DNA of 48,853 nucleotides from an uncultured Pseudanabaenaceae cyanobacterium (GTDB lineage Bacteria > Cyanobacteriota > Cyanobacteriia > PCC-9006 > JAAUQQ01). Below the pieces are notes generated by a model. The model did not search any database. It worked only from the letters and a program-made list of their open reading frames with translations, and had not been told where the DNA came from. A program made the translations under genes and the position numbers. The stretch is taken from NCBI GenBank assembly GCA_938021205.1, contig CALIGI010000228.1:1-48853 (forward strand), given 5' to 3'. Positions 27,161 through 35,224 of this stretch are shown piece after piece (position 1 is the stretch's first letter; each line of letters opens with the position of its first letter).

Positions 27161-27327
27161 AACCTGAGTTCGACAGCCAAACAGCCGACCTCTTTCCCTA
27201 ACCCTTACTCCTAAAGGAGCAAGGGAACCGAACGCAAAACCGAGGGTTTTCAACTTGTCTCGGTTCCCCGTGACCTTAGGAGAGGGGGTAGGGGAGAGGA
27301 TGCATTGCCTCTTGTCGAACTCAGGTT
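27161..27327. repeat. MITE-like palindromic element in the glycan locus
   Basis: A 167-base segment is bounded by a perfect 15-bp terminal inverted repeat (AACCTGAGTTCGACA at 27161-27175; complement at 27313-27327). Inside are further imperfect inverted repeats: a CCTCTTTCCCTAACCC-type arm near 27188 faces its imperfect complement, GGGGGTAGGGGAGAGG, near 27284-27299. Such CCCTCTCCC-type palindromes are common in cyanobacterial intergenic DNA. The right end overlaps the stop codon of the FAD oxidoreductase gene at 27326-27328. No transposase is encoded. The target-site duplication is not obvious. Confidence 0.7.
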
Positions 27328-28711
27328 AGGAAGACATCGAAACCATTGCCCTAGCTGAGGAAGAGGAAGGGGTTTGCGCGCCTAGCAGCATCGGTAATGC
27401 CCGCTCTGCCAAGGCCATGGTGTCGTTCACATTGAGGGTGGCGTTGACGATATGGGCGGAGTTGACGATATGCACCCCCGTCACCGAGGTTTGCATGGGG
27501 GGCAAGCTCTGGGAGTAGTTCAGCGTTGACAGCGCCATCACGTACTTCACCCGAGAAATCTGGAAGTCGAGCACATCAGTCGGGTGGAAGTGGGGATACA
27601 TGTGCTGTAGCCCAGCGATGAACTGCTGCTGAATCGCTTCGTCGGAGAGCTTCAGGGCTGGATCATTGGCGGGAATATATTTAGGCAGATAGACCAGGGA
27701 GCAACCACCAAACTCCGCCGAGTCCACCAGGGTCGTCATCTCGATCACCCCGGTGAAGGGCAAACCCTCATCGGTGATGTTCGTGACGTAGTAGTTGGAC
27801 AGGGGCTGCTTAAGCAACAGCGAAGCGCAGACGATGCCTTGGTATTCGATGCCCCGCAGGCGATCGCTTTCATCCAGGGTCAATTCCGTACAGATGTCCG
27901 CCGCGATGGGGGCAGCGGTGGTGACGACAACTTGGTCAAAGGTTTCTTGACGACCATCCGCAAATTCGATGCACTGTCTGTCGCTCAAGGTGGAATAAAT
28001 CTGCCGAGCTTGCTGCCCCAGCTGAATCTCAACGCCTTCCGCCCGCAGTACATCGACAAAACGGTCAAAGATGCGGCCATAGCCACCGGGTAAGTAGCCA
28101 AACATCTCCTCTTTTAGACCATTGCGCCGGGCAGCATAGAGCCGATAGATCGTCGCCCAAATAAAGGCCGCAGAGGCTTTTTTATAGTTGTCACCCAGCT
28201 TGGAGCGTAGCAGCGGTAACCAAAAGCGAGTGAAGGTGCGATCGCCGGACCACCGCCGCAGCCATGACTCCACCGATATCTTCTCCAGCTTTCGCCAGTT
28301 GGTTATTTTGGAGCCCAGCCAAATGGTGAAAGCCAGGCGGAATTTATCAATCAGCCCCAGGGCAGGGAACTTGAGAAATTCAACGGCATTGCTTACGGAG
28401 TAAAGCTGACCATCGGCATAGACGCCGGTCTTGGTTTTACGCCAGATCATGTCTTGCTCTAGGCCCAGTTCCTTGAGTAGCGATCGCAGCTTCAAGTCCG
28501 ACAGCAAAGTGACATGGTAGTGACGGTCCCAAGTCATCTCTCCCTCGGGCAAATTCAGACGCCAAGCGCTGGCCAGCCCCCCCAAGGTGTCAGCCGCTTC
28601 AATCAGGGTGACTTTCTTACCGGCTTGAGCAAGACGGTGAGCCAGGGTCATGCCCAAAATGCCACCACCAACGACAGCCCAGCAGTCCGGAGTTCGGGAT
28701 GAGTCATCCAT
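27326..28711 (-). CDS. FAD/NAD(P)-binding amine oxidase-like protein
   Basis: The gene encodes a 461-aa flavoprotein. VVGGGILGMTLAHRLAQAG at the N-terminus is the FAD/NAD-binding Rossmann motif, followed by LIEAADTLGGLASAW. The C-terminus has the usual amine oxidase substrate/FAD segment (VTGVHIVNSAHIVN). It is distinct from the second flavoprotein of the locus (24737-26095): the conserved segments differ. Homologues sit beside glycosyltransferases in bacterial envelope loci; the reaction is not known. The first in-frame start (28723) is GTG; I prefer the ATG at 28711. Its downstream side abuts the MITE-like repeat. Confidence 0.85.
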   Translation of the reverse strand: MDDSSRTPDCWAVVGGGILGMTLAHRLAQAGKKVTLIEAADTLGGLASAWRLNLPEGEMTWDRHYHVTLLSDLKLRSLLKELGLEQDMIWRKTKTGVYADGQLYSVSNAVEFLKFPALGLIDKFRLAFTIWLGSKITNWRKLEKISVESWLRRWSGDRTFTRFWLPLLRSKLGDNYKKASAAFIWATIYRLYAARRNGLKEEMFGYLPGGYGRIFDRFVDVLRAEGVEIQLGQQARQIYSTLSDRQCIEFADGRQETFDQVVVTTAAPIAADICTELTLDESDRLRGIEYQGIVCASLLLKQPLSNYYVTNITDEGLPFTGVIEMTTLVDSAEFGGCSLVYLPKYIPANDPALKLSDEAIQQQFIAGLQHMYPHFHPTDVLDFQISRVKYVMALSTLNYSQSLPPMQTSVTGVHIVNSAHIVNATLNVNDTMALAERALPMLLGAQTPSSSSARAMVSMSS

Positions 28712-28788
28712 AGAAATTGACACCGAAATAAATAAACAATTCGAAGCAGCATCTCAAAGGTTTGAGTGGGTTCCAATGCCAGCCGTAG

Positions 28789-28809
28789 GGACATGGCAAT
28801 GCCATGTCC
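28789..28809. repeat. short palindrome with ATGGCAATGCCAT core
   Basis: A perfect 9-bp stem (GGACATGGC at 28789-28797; GCCATGTCC at 28801-28809) closes a three-base AAT loop, between two genes of the glycan locus. The same core occurs in the long hairpin at 47407-47455 and a related one at 32195-32214. Confidence 0.7.
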
Positions 28810-28840
28810 ACCCAAGCCAAAACCAAAGCAGTAAGCTGCC

Positions 28841-29539
28841 CTAAGACGGCGGGTTCAATTCCGTCACGATCTGCCCGGCAACGTGATAATCCAAGCCACA
28901 GGCTTCACAAGTCACGTCTTCATCCAAGGTTTCCCCCTCAACGAACTTGGCCAGGGGCTGACCACAGCGACAGACACAGCCCACCGACTGAGCGGGATGG
29001 CCCATGGAAAGGTGGAAATCTGGCACCGATCGCGTCACCAAACTAGCCATGCCCACCATGGAAAACCGCCCAATGGACAGGTCATTGCCAATGGTGCAAT
29101 GAGCCCCGATAGTGGCTCCCTGCTTCACGATGGTGGGCAGCGTATGTCCATCCGGCTCGGAGGGATAGGGCTGCTTCAGGTCTGTGGTCGCAGCACGGGG
29201 AAAACGATCATTGGTAAAGACCGTCCCCGCACTGACCATGACGCCATCCTCAATGGTTACGGCATTGCAGATGTAGACCGAGGCATTGATTTTCACCCGA
29301 TGGCCGATCCGCACACCGTAGGCGATATAGGACTTACCCCCGACAATGCATTGCTCGCCCAGACAGGCATCGTGGCGCACATGGGCGTTATCCCAAACAG
29401 AACTGCCCGCACCAATGGTCACGTTGTCTTCAACGATCGCAGTCGGATGAATCCTCACCGTTTCATGGATCAAAACCTTGGCCCCAGACTGACTCGCAAC
29501 GGTTGCATTAACGCTGACGGCTTCGCTGCGATCGCTCAT
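28841..29539 (-). CDS. hexapeptide-repeat acetyltransferase (WlbB/WbpD type)
   Basis: The gene encodes a 232-aa left-handed beta-helix acyltransferase. Many hexapeptide units are visible from IHPTAIVEDNVTIG to TRSVPDFHLSMGHPAQSVG. The C-terminal 45 residues carry CxC...CxxC cysteines (CRCG and CEAC), a small zinc-binding tail. The WlbB/WbpD enzymes acetylate the 3-amino group of UDP-2,3-diamino-sugar acids; the adjacent dehydrogenase and aminotransferase genes supply exactly the preceding steps. Its ATG overlaps the last codon of the dehydrogenase gene by four bases, so the two are translationally coupled. The precise sugar is inferred from the family and not proven. Confidence 0.87.
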   Translation of the reverse strand: MSDRSEAVSVNATVASQSGAKVLIHETVRIHPTAIVEDNVTIGAGSSVWDNAHVRHDACLGEQCIVGGKSYIAYGVRIGHRVKINASVYICNAVTIEDGVMVSAGTVFTNDRFPRAATTDLKQPYPSEPDGHTLPTIVKQGATIGAHCTIGNDLSIGRFSMVGMASLVTRSVPDFHLSMGHPAQSVGCVCRCGQPLAKFVEGETLDEDVTCEACGLDYHVAGQIVTELNPPS

Positions 29540-30618
29540 TGACCGACACCTGCCAACGTTTTGCCATAGCCATTGCTCTCCGCAGCAGATTGCACAATGG
29601 ACTTGCGCATGGCGATGGTCTCGCTCAGGTGGCTGATGTTGGTCCAGTGGCTCTGGCGCAGAGATTCGTAGGCCGCGTTAATTGCTTCGACGGATGCGAT
29701 CGCATCCTCAGCCGTAATCAACAGCTGCGCCTCCCCGCGAATGGCCTGGGCAAAGTTCTCCAACTGGCTCTGGAAAGACTGCACCTTGCTATAGCCATCG
29801 CCAAACACCACCCAATCGCGGCTAGACGCCTGGCGATATTTCGATTCTTTCCAGCCCACAGAGATGGTGCCGTTGGAGCCATAGATACGAATGAAATAGT
29901 CCAGCTCCTTATTAATGCTCCAGGAGAGGTCAATATTACCGACCACGCCCTGGTCACTCTTCGTGAAAATACGCACGGTATCTTCCACGGGCAAGCCTTG
30001 AATCCGCTTACCTTCCACGACCTGAATTTCTTTCAAGGGACCGAGAAAGTAGCGCATGATGTCCACAGAGTGGGTGCCGTTGTCGATCAAAACACCGCCA
30101 CCGCTCAACTCAGGATTGGCATTCCAGCGATTGGTCATGTCCACGCGGGAGGTAAAGGCATTCTCAAACAGCACCACATCGCCAAGGATGCCGGACTGAA
30201 CAATGCTCTTGGCCTTGATCACGTCGGTGATATAGCGGAACTTGGAGGCCATGGTCAGCACAACGCCCTGCTTACGAGCCGCTTCATACATTTTCTCGGC
30301 GCTCTCCAGATCAATGCTGAAGGGCTTCTCGCAGAGCACGTGGACGCCACGATTGATGAAGTAGATCGCGATTTCAGGGTGGGTCGTGGGCGGGGTACAG
30401 ATGATTACTGCATCCAGGTCAGCTTGATCGTTCGCCAGCTTTTGATAAGAGCCATAGCTCTTACACTTGGCACTTTCCGCCATGGCTTGCGCTGCATCCA
30501 GGCGGATATCAGCAACGCCAACCAGATTGGCTGCGGTCGTGAGTTCAAAGACCTGGGCGTGGGTTTGGGCGATCGCGCCAGCACCAATAATGGCGAACTT
30601 CAAAGGCTGATTAGTCAT
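29536..30618 (-). CDS. Gfo/Idh/MocA-family sugar dehydrogenase (WlbA/WbpB-like)
   Basis: The gene encodes a 360-aa NAD(P)-dependent oxidoreductase. The N-terminal Rossmann motif FAIIGAGAIAQTHAQ is followed by IICTPPTTHPEIA and the conserved EKP motif (VLCEKPFSIDL) near residue 97; the C-terminal domain holds NGTHSVDIMRYF. In WlbA/WbpB this enzyme oxidises the 3-position of a UDP-sugar before transamination. The frame is open to 30762, but the ATG at 30618 has an AGGA ribosome binding site and gives the expected N-terminus (MTNQPLKFAIIG). The stop overlaps the acetyltransferase start. Confidence 0.9.
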   Translation of the reverse strand: MTNQPLKFAIIGAGAIAQTHAQVFELTTAANLVGVADIRLDAAQAMAESAKCKSYGSYQKLANDQADLDAVIICTPPTTHPEIAIYFINRGVHVLCEKPFSIDLESAEKMYEAARKQGVVLTMASKFRYITDVIKAKSIVQSGILGDVVLFENAFTSRVDMTNRWNANPELSGGGVLIDNGTHSVDIMRYFLGPLKEIQVVEGKRIQGLPVEDTVRIFTKSDQGVVGNIDLSWSINKELDYFIRIYGSNGTISVGWKESKYRQASSRDWVVFGDGYSKVQSFQSQLENFAQAIRGEAQLLITAEDAIASVEAINAAYESLRQSHWTNISHLSETIAMRKSIVQSAAESNGYGKTLAGVGQ

Positions 30619-30825
30619 GATGGAATTCCTGAGTTGACCCCGAAGCAGCATCTGAAAGTTGCTGTCCGATGGATGTGATGTTGATGAACAAACCGCTGAA
30701 ACGAGGGCTTGTTCACAGAAATAAGATGCACGAGCATTAGAACTAGGGCCGTAGCGCCCCAATTCAATGCCAATGGGAAAGATTCAGGGCACAGCAAAGC
30801 TCAACGCCTTGCCATACCCAAGAGA

Positions 30826-32058
30826 TTAGCTAAGCGCCTTCACCGCATCCTTGATGGAGCTTTCGATGTACTTCATATGCTCCTGGGTGTAATTCTCATT
30901 CCAGGGCAGCACTAGAACATGCTCTAAACCTGCAAAGGTGCCAGGGAACTTCTCTTCGCTATAGTCCACCGCCTCAGGGCGAGCCAAGGTGAAGGGGAAG
31001 CGAGAGTTACCAAAGGTGCGCTGCTCCCGGAAAACTTCGCAACGAAAAGCAGGCTTTTGGATATAGCGAGGTGCAGAGAAGATGCCTCGCTCTTCCTTCA
31101 GCCACTTGGCCAGGCCCACAGCCCCGTCCTTAATCACCGCGCTATCCACACAGAGGCAATACTTCCAATAGGAATGGGTGGCGTTGGCCGCATGGCTAGG
31201 AGGCGTAATGCCAGGCAACTCTGCAATGGCTGCCGTCATCTGATTCGCCAGCATCTGACGCTGCTTAACCACACCGTCTAGCTTGGGGAGCTGACCGCAG
31301 GCCACCGCGCCCTGAAGCTCCGTCATGCGGTAATTAAGGGAGAGGAAATAATGGTCGGGATTGGGGTCACCGTAGCCCCAAGCTTTGTTGATAAACAACC
31401 ACATGTGACGGGCTAGAGCATCGTCATCGGTGACCACAATGCCGCCTTCCCCAGCCGTAATATGCTTGCCCTGCTGGAGGCTAAAGCAGCCGATGGCTCC
31501 GATGGTGCCCACATGCTTGTCGTCGTGGCGTGCCATAAAGGCTTGGGCCGTGTCTTCGATGACGGGAATGCCATGGGCATCAGCCACTGCCATGATCTTC
31601 GTCATGTCGCAGGGGTTACCGAACAGGTGGGTGACGATGATGGCCTTGGTGCGATCGCTGATGTTCTGCTCAATACTCTCAGCGGTCACATTCCAGTCCG
31701 TGGGATCTACATCCACAAACACTGGAATAGCACCTTGGTAAACAATGGGAGCCAAAGCACCCATGTCCGTAATCGAGGTCGTAATAATTTCATCACCAGG
31801 CTCAGGATTCACCGCCGCCACAGCACAATGAACCGCAGCAGAGCCAGAGGCACAGGCAAAGGCATGCTTCGCCCCAATCAACTTGGCAAAGTCCTTCTCC
31901 AGAGCCTTAACAAAGGTGCCTTTTGTACTGGTTAGGGTGCCGCTCCCGATCGCCTCAGCCACCAGCTTAATTTCATCAGCTCCGAGGGTACGACCCGCCG
32001 CTTCTTGATCTGAAGGTAACTGAAGAAAAGTCTTTTTAGGCTTGAAAGTACTGACCAT
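30826..32058 (-). CDS. DegT/DnrJ/EryC1-family sugar aminotransferase
   Basis: The gene encodes a 410-aa PLP-dependent enzyme of the DegT/DnrJ/EryC1/StrS family. Visible are FACASGSAAVHCA (cofactor phosphate region), PVIEDTAQAF (Asp that contacts the pyridine ring) and the PLP lysine in CFSLQQGKHITAGEGG. These enzymes add an amino group to a keto-sugar nucleotide. With the dehydrogenase and acetyltransferase genes it makes a complete three-step set for a 3-acetamido sugar. It follows the GT2 gene by 182 bases and precedes the dehydrogenase by about 210. The exact sugar substrate is inferred. Confidence 0.9.
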   Translation of the reverse strand: MVSTFKPKKTFLQLPSDQEAAGRTLGADEIKLVAEAIGSGTLTSTKGTFVKALEKDFAKLIGAKHAFACASGSAAVHCAVAAVNPEPGDEIITTSITDMGALAPIVYQGAIPVFVDVDPTDWNVTAESIEQNISDRTKAIIVTHLFGNPCDMTKIMAVADAHGIPVIEDTAQAFMARHDDKHVGTIGAIGCFSLQQGKHITAGEGGIVVTDDDALARHMWLFINKAWGYGDPNPDHYFLSLNYRMTELQGAVACGQLPKLDGVVKQRQMLANQMTAAIAELPGITPPSHAANATHSYWKYCLCVDSAVIKDGAVGLAKWLKEERGIFSAPRYIQKPAFRCEVFREQRTFGNSRFPFTLARPEAVDYSEEKFPGTFAGLEHVLVLPWNENYTQEHMKYIESSIKDAVKALS

Positions 32059-32194
32059 GAGTTATGGACTCCTGAGTAAAATGAAATTGCCGAAAACCTA
32101 GGGAGATAAGCCCATAGAAGGAAATCGGCTAGTTAGAAAGCGAAATTAACCGGGACTTAGGGATGGAAATTTAATCAGACCTGAGCCCCCCGTA

Positions 32195-32214
32195 GTGACA
32201 TGGCATGCCACGTC
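32195..32214. repeat. near-perfect 20-base palindrome
   Basis: TGACATGGCATGCCACGTCA is a palindrome with one mismatched pair, between the GT2 and aminotransferase genes. It is related to the ATGGC-GCCAT repeats at 28789 and 47407. Confidence 0.55.
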
Positions 32215-32240
32215 AGCCCTAGTGTTTGAAACCCAGCAGT

Positions 32241-33416
32241 CTAATTTGTCCTTGCTCCTGAGCGATGATTAGCAGGCTGATTAGCACGATGGATGGAGGT
32301 TCCGAGATAAAACAGCTCCTCAAAGTAGTACTTGCCCTGCACCGCCAGTACTGCCAAGCTAAATAGCTGCACTCCCAACATCAACAACACGCCACCAATG
32401 ATGAACGTATGGGGTGCCTGCTGATAAGCCATCGCCACCGCAACGGTGGGGTCTAGCACAGGCGTTGCAGCAGAAATTAAATCTTGATAGGCAGTCCAGC
32501 TATGAATGGCTGCCCAGCTTGCGGAATACCCCCCCAAACTCAGAAACAGCACACTGGGCACCAGAAATAACATCACCGGACGGAACAAAAAGCCATAGAA
32601 GAAAATGGACCAGGTATGGCGCAAGATCTTCATACTGGACTTACGACGAGGGTGGGTGGCCGCAGATGCTGCTGGAGTCTGGGATGACCCTGCCCCTGAA
32701 GGCGTTCGCCAATGGAGATGAGCTGGACCTTCATCCACCCGCTCATTGAGCAACTTCGCTTTATGTATAATTTCAGGATTGATATCCATCCCCATGGCGC
32801 GAGGATGGAGGCTCTCCACAAAATTCCGGTCATAGGCTCGAACCATGCCGGTCAGCGTTGAGATTTCTCCCTTGTCAGCGAGGGACAAGAAGCGATTGGC
32901 CCAAACACTCAGCAGGCGACGAAACGTCGGGACATTGGAGACCTGCCCCCCTGGCATGTAAGGCGAAGCCACCACCACCTGAGCCCCGGTTTTCTGCATC
33001 TGACGAACGAGGGCCTCAATATGCTCCGGAGAATAGCTGAGGTCCAAATCCAAGGTGACGATGTAATCACCTTTGGAATGTTCAAACCCAGAACGGAGCG
33101 CTTGACCGAGACCGCTGTTATACGGATGGTGAACGACGCGAACTTGAGGCACTCGTTGGGCAAAAGCGTCAGCGAGTCGAGCGGTATCATCACGACTGCC
33201 ATCATTAACCAGAACAATTTCCCAACGGAATTCTTGCTCGAGCTGGGCCATGTGGCAACATAGCAGCGTTAGGTTTTCCTCTAGAATTGCAGCTTCGTTA
33301 TAGGCAGGGGTCACCAATGAAACGAACGGTCGCAGCTTGAATTCGGGCTCATCCGCTGGGGAGGGAGAGAGTACCGGCTGAGACCAGCCAGCTTTCATAA
33401 CAGGCACTGAAACCAT
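32241..33416 (-). CDS. GT2 glycosyltransferase, polyprenyl-phosphate sugar synthase-like
   Basis: The gene encodes a 391-aa family 2 glycosyltransferase. The GT-A domain occupies about residues 30-245: SLVTPAYNEAAILEENL, VNDGSRDDTA and DLDLSYSPEHIE (the DxD-type metal site). It resembles dolichol-phosphate-mannose synthases. Two or three membrane segments follow at about residues 275-375, so the enzyme probably charges a membrane polyprenyl phosphate with a sugar. It is the first gene of the minus-strand glycan locus, after a 938-base gene-free stretch, and has a good AGAGG ribosome binding site. It could feed the GT39 enzyme at the other end of the locus (inference). Confidence 0.87.
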   Translation of the reverse strand: MVSVPVMKAGWSQPVLSPSPADEPEFKLRPFVSLVTPAYNEAAILEENLTLLCCHMAQLEQEFRWEIVLVNDGSRDDTARLADAFAQRVPQVRVVHHPYNSGLGQALRSGFEHSKGDYIVTLDLDLSYSPEHIEALVRQMQKTGAQVVVASPYMPGGQVSNVPTFRRLLSVWANRFLSLADKGEISTLTGMVRAYDRNFVESLHPRAMGMDINPEIIHKAKLLNERVDEGPAHLHWRTPSGAGSSQTPAASAATHPRRKSSMKILRHTWSIFFYGFLFRPVMLFLVPSVLFLSLGGYSASWAAIHSWTAYQDLISAATPVLDPTVAVAMAYQQAPHTFIIGGVLLMLGVQLFSLAVLAVQGKYYFEELFYLGTSIHRANQPANHRSGARTN

Positions 33417-34354
33417 GAATTAACCTCTGGATGCAGGCTTGGGAAATCCTACGCAATGAAAAGGGGGAGTTGAATACCTCTCTCTAGCAACGCCACCAAA
33501 ACAAGAATAGGCAGATAGTTCAGAACGATCCAAGCCAAACTCTACAAAGGCAGCGAGTGTGAACTCAGTGATTTCCCATAGCTATCTATACGAAGTCCTT
33601 GTGGAATCTTCGGAGGCTCAATTAGGTCTTCATGCAGTCTTTATTGCCTCATCTGCATGAGTAAGGATCGAATAAAGAGCTGAAATCCTCCAAGTATTAT
33701 TGATTTATACGGATATAAAAATCACATATCAAGCTGCTTGCTCAATTGCTCTTCCAGAGCTCCTCAAGCCGAAATAAATATCCTGATCCAGGGCTTGCGA
33801 TGACGGAGTAGCTCTAGCGGAGATTCGGGATCATTCACCCACGATATTTCAGCCAGCAGAGCCCACAGACAAAGCTAATTTAAGTTAATGGTTCGTCTAG
33901 GCCAGGTCAATTCTGGGCATCCTAAATAGTAGCAAGGCTGCATCAGGGCCAAGTCAATAGGCCAGTCGGAGGTCTCTTCGCAAGCCTATCCAGACAGCTA
34001 TTTTTTACTGTGATATGGCCCTGCATAGCAGTGACATATCAAACGTATATAGGAGTACTCGTTCCCTTAGGCCTCTAGGACTCTGTAAGCCCTCACTGCG
34101 ATCAGCATTCCTACCCATCGAAAGTCTTTAGTAGAATTGTTGATTCTACGGGGTTTTTGTATTCTATACAGTGAGAAGATTCTAAGAGACTGTCCAAAAC
34201 CTATTCCCTCGGCAGTTTTGGAGAAAAGGGTCGGGAGAAGTGATCAATCGTGACCAAAAGTAGAGGGGAGACTTCAGCAAGCTGTTAGTAGGCTAGCAGC
34301 TTGCTGAAGTCTCCCTTGAGCCACTGTTTTCATCGCTGCATAGGCCTTTTAGAT
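33417..34354. promoter_or_regulatory. 938-base divergent intergenic region
   Basis: This gap separates the divergent glycan locus and type I secretion module and must contain promoters for both. It is AT-rich around 33690-33730. A weak hairpin (GTAGAA at 34131-34136 with TTCTAC at 34144-34149) precedes GGGGTTTTTG. Near 34185 GAGACTGTCCAAAAC resembles the terminal repeat of some insertion sequences, but no second end or transposase is seen. The strong hairpin at 34266-34315 is listed separately. No gene is recognised. Confidence 0.5.
34266..34315. repeat. 19-bp perfect inverted repeat before the secretion module
   Basis: GGGAGACTTCAGCAAGCTG (34266-34284) and its exact complement (34297-34315) enclose a 12-base loop. 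The right arm ends 39 bases before the ATG of the parvulin-like gene, so it lies in the expected leader. Whether it is a terminator for upstream transcription, an attenuator or a mobile palindrome cannot be decided from the sequence. Confidence 0.8.
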
Positions 34355-35098
34355 ATGACCGTCGCACTTAAAATTGGCGATCGCACTTTCCCCAGTGGGG
34401 AAGTGCTGAACCTTCTGAAGCAGTACGGACTCCTCCAGCCCCTGGTTAAGGAAATTGTAATTGAGCAGGCCTTAGCCGCTTGGATTGAGGAAGACAAGAC
34501 AATGGCCTGGTCGCCTGAAGACGAGGCACAGGTCATTCAGCAATTCCAAACCCAGCAGGCCATGGCGGCCATGGCTCCCCAAGGGCCTCCCCCCTCAGTG
34601 GAAGCTCTGGAAACCCAGCAGAAAATGCTGATCAAGAAAGCCAAGCTAGACAAGTTCAAAGAATGGCGATGGGGCAATCAGCTAGAAAGCTATTACCTCA
34701 AGCGCAAGGATCGCCTGGATCGAGTTATTTATTCCCTGCTTCGGGTCAAAGATGCAGCGATCGCCCAGGAGCTATATTTCCGCCTAGAAAGCGACGAAGA
34801 CAAGTTCACAGACCTAGCCACAAAATATTCTAAAGGCCCAGAGGCGAATACAGGGGGGCTTATTGGCCCAGCCGATTTAGGCGGTTGCCACCCTCGTCTA
34901 TCAGAAATGCTACGGGTTAGCAAACCTGATCAGCTCTGGCCCCCGACTCGCGTTGAAGACTGGTGGGTCATCGTTCGTCTCGAGAAGTTTCTCCCCACGC
35001 AACTAGACGATGCCCTCCGACGGAGACTGCTGGATGAGCTATTTGCCAAGTGGCTTCAAGACGAAAGTCAACAGTTTGAAGTGATCCAAGCAGAGTAA
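34355..35098 (+). CDS. parvulin-like peptidyl-prolyl isomerase of a secretion cluster
   Basis: The gene encodes a 247-aa protein with a C-terminal parvulin (PpiC/rotamase) domain at about residues 120-215: a VIYSLLRVKDAAIAQELYFR start, FTDLATKYSKGPEANTGG and the glycine-rich GLIGPADLGG. The N-terminal part is a SurA-like helical region. No signal peptide is seen, so it probably acts in the cytoplasm on a substrate awaiting export. The frame is open to a TTG at 34301; the ATG at 34355 (MTVALKIGDRTF) is the better start. It lies 126 bases before the ABC exporter gene on the same strand; similar genes accompany cyanobacterial type I exporters. Confidence 0.8.
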   Translation: MTVALKIGDRTFPSGEVLNLLKQYGLLQPLVKEIVIEQALAAWIEEDKTMAWSPEDEAQVIQQFQTQQAMAAMAPQGPPPSVEALETQQKMLIKKAKLDKFKEWRWGNQLESYYLKRKDRLDRVIYSLLRVKDAAIAQELYFRLESDEDKFTDLATKYSKGPEANTGGLIGPADLGGCHPRLSEMLRVSKPDQLWPPTRVEDWWVIVRLEKFLPTQLDDALRRRLLDELFAKWLQDESQQFEVIQAE

Positions 35099-35224
35099 AG
35101 AAACTTCAACATTGGTCACCCAAAAAGGCAGCCATACCTTCCACATAGGGTCCAAAATCTCTGATTAGGTTACCGGCCTAGTGTTCACCTTCTATTGAAA
35201 CCTTCGCTTCCCCCAGCGTCCTCC

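Noticed and set aside
28883..29542. 219-codon plus-strand ORF opposite the acetyltransferase gene
   Set aside because: It is the antisense shadow of a hexapeptide-repeat protein.
29539..30678. 379-codon plus-strand ORF opposite the Gfo/Idh gene
   Set aside because: It is the antisense shadow of a clear dehydrogenase with intact Rossmann and EKP motifs.
34185..34221. Solo insertion-sequence end (GAGACTGTCCAAAAC)
   Set aside because: It resembles some terminal repeats, but no second end, transposase fragment or target duplication is visible.
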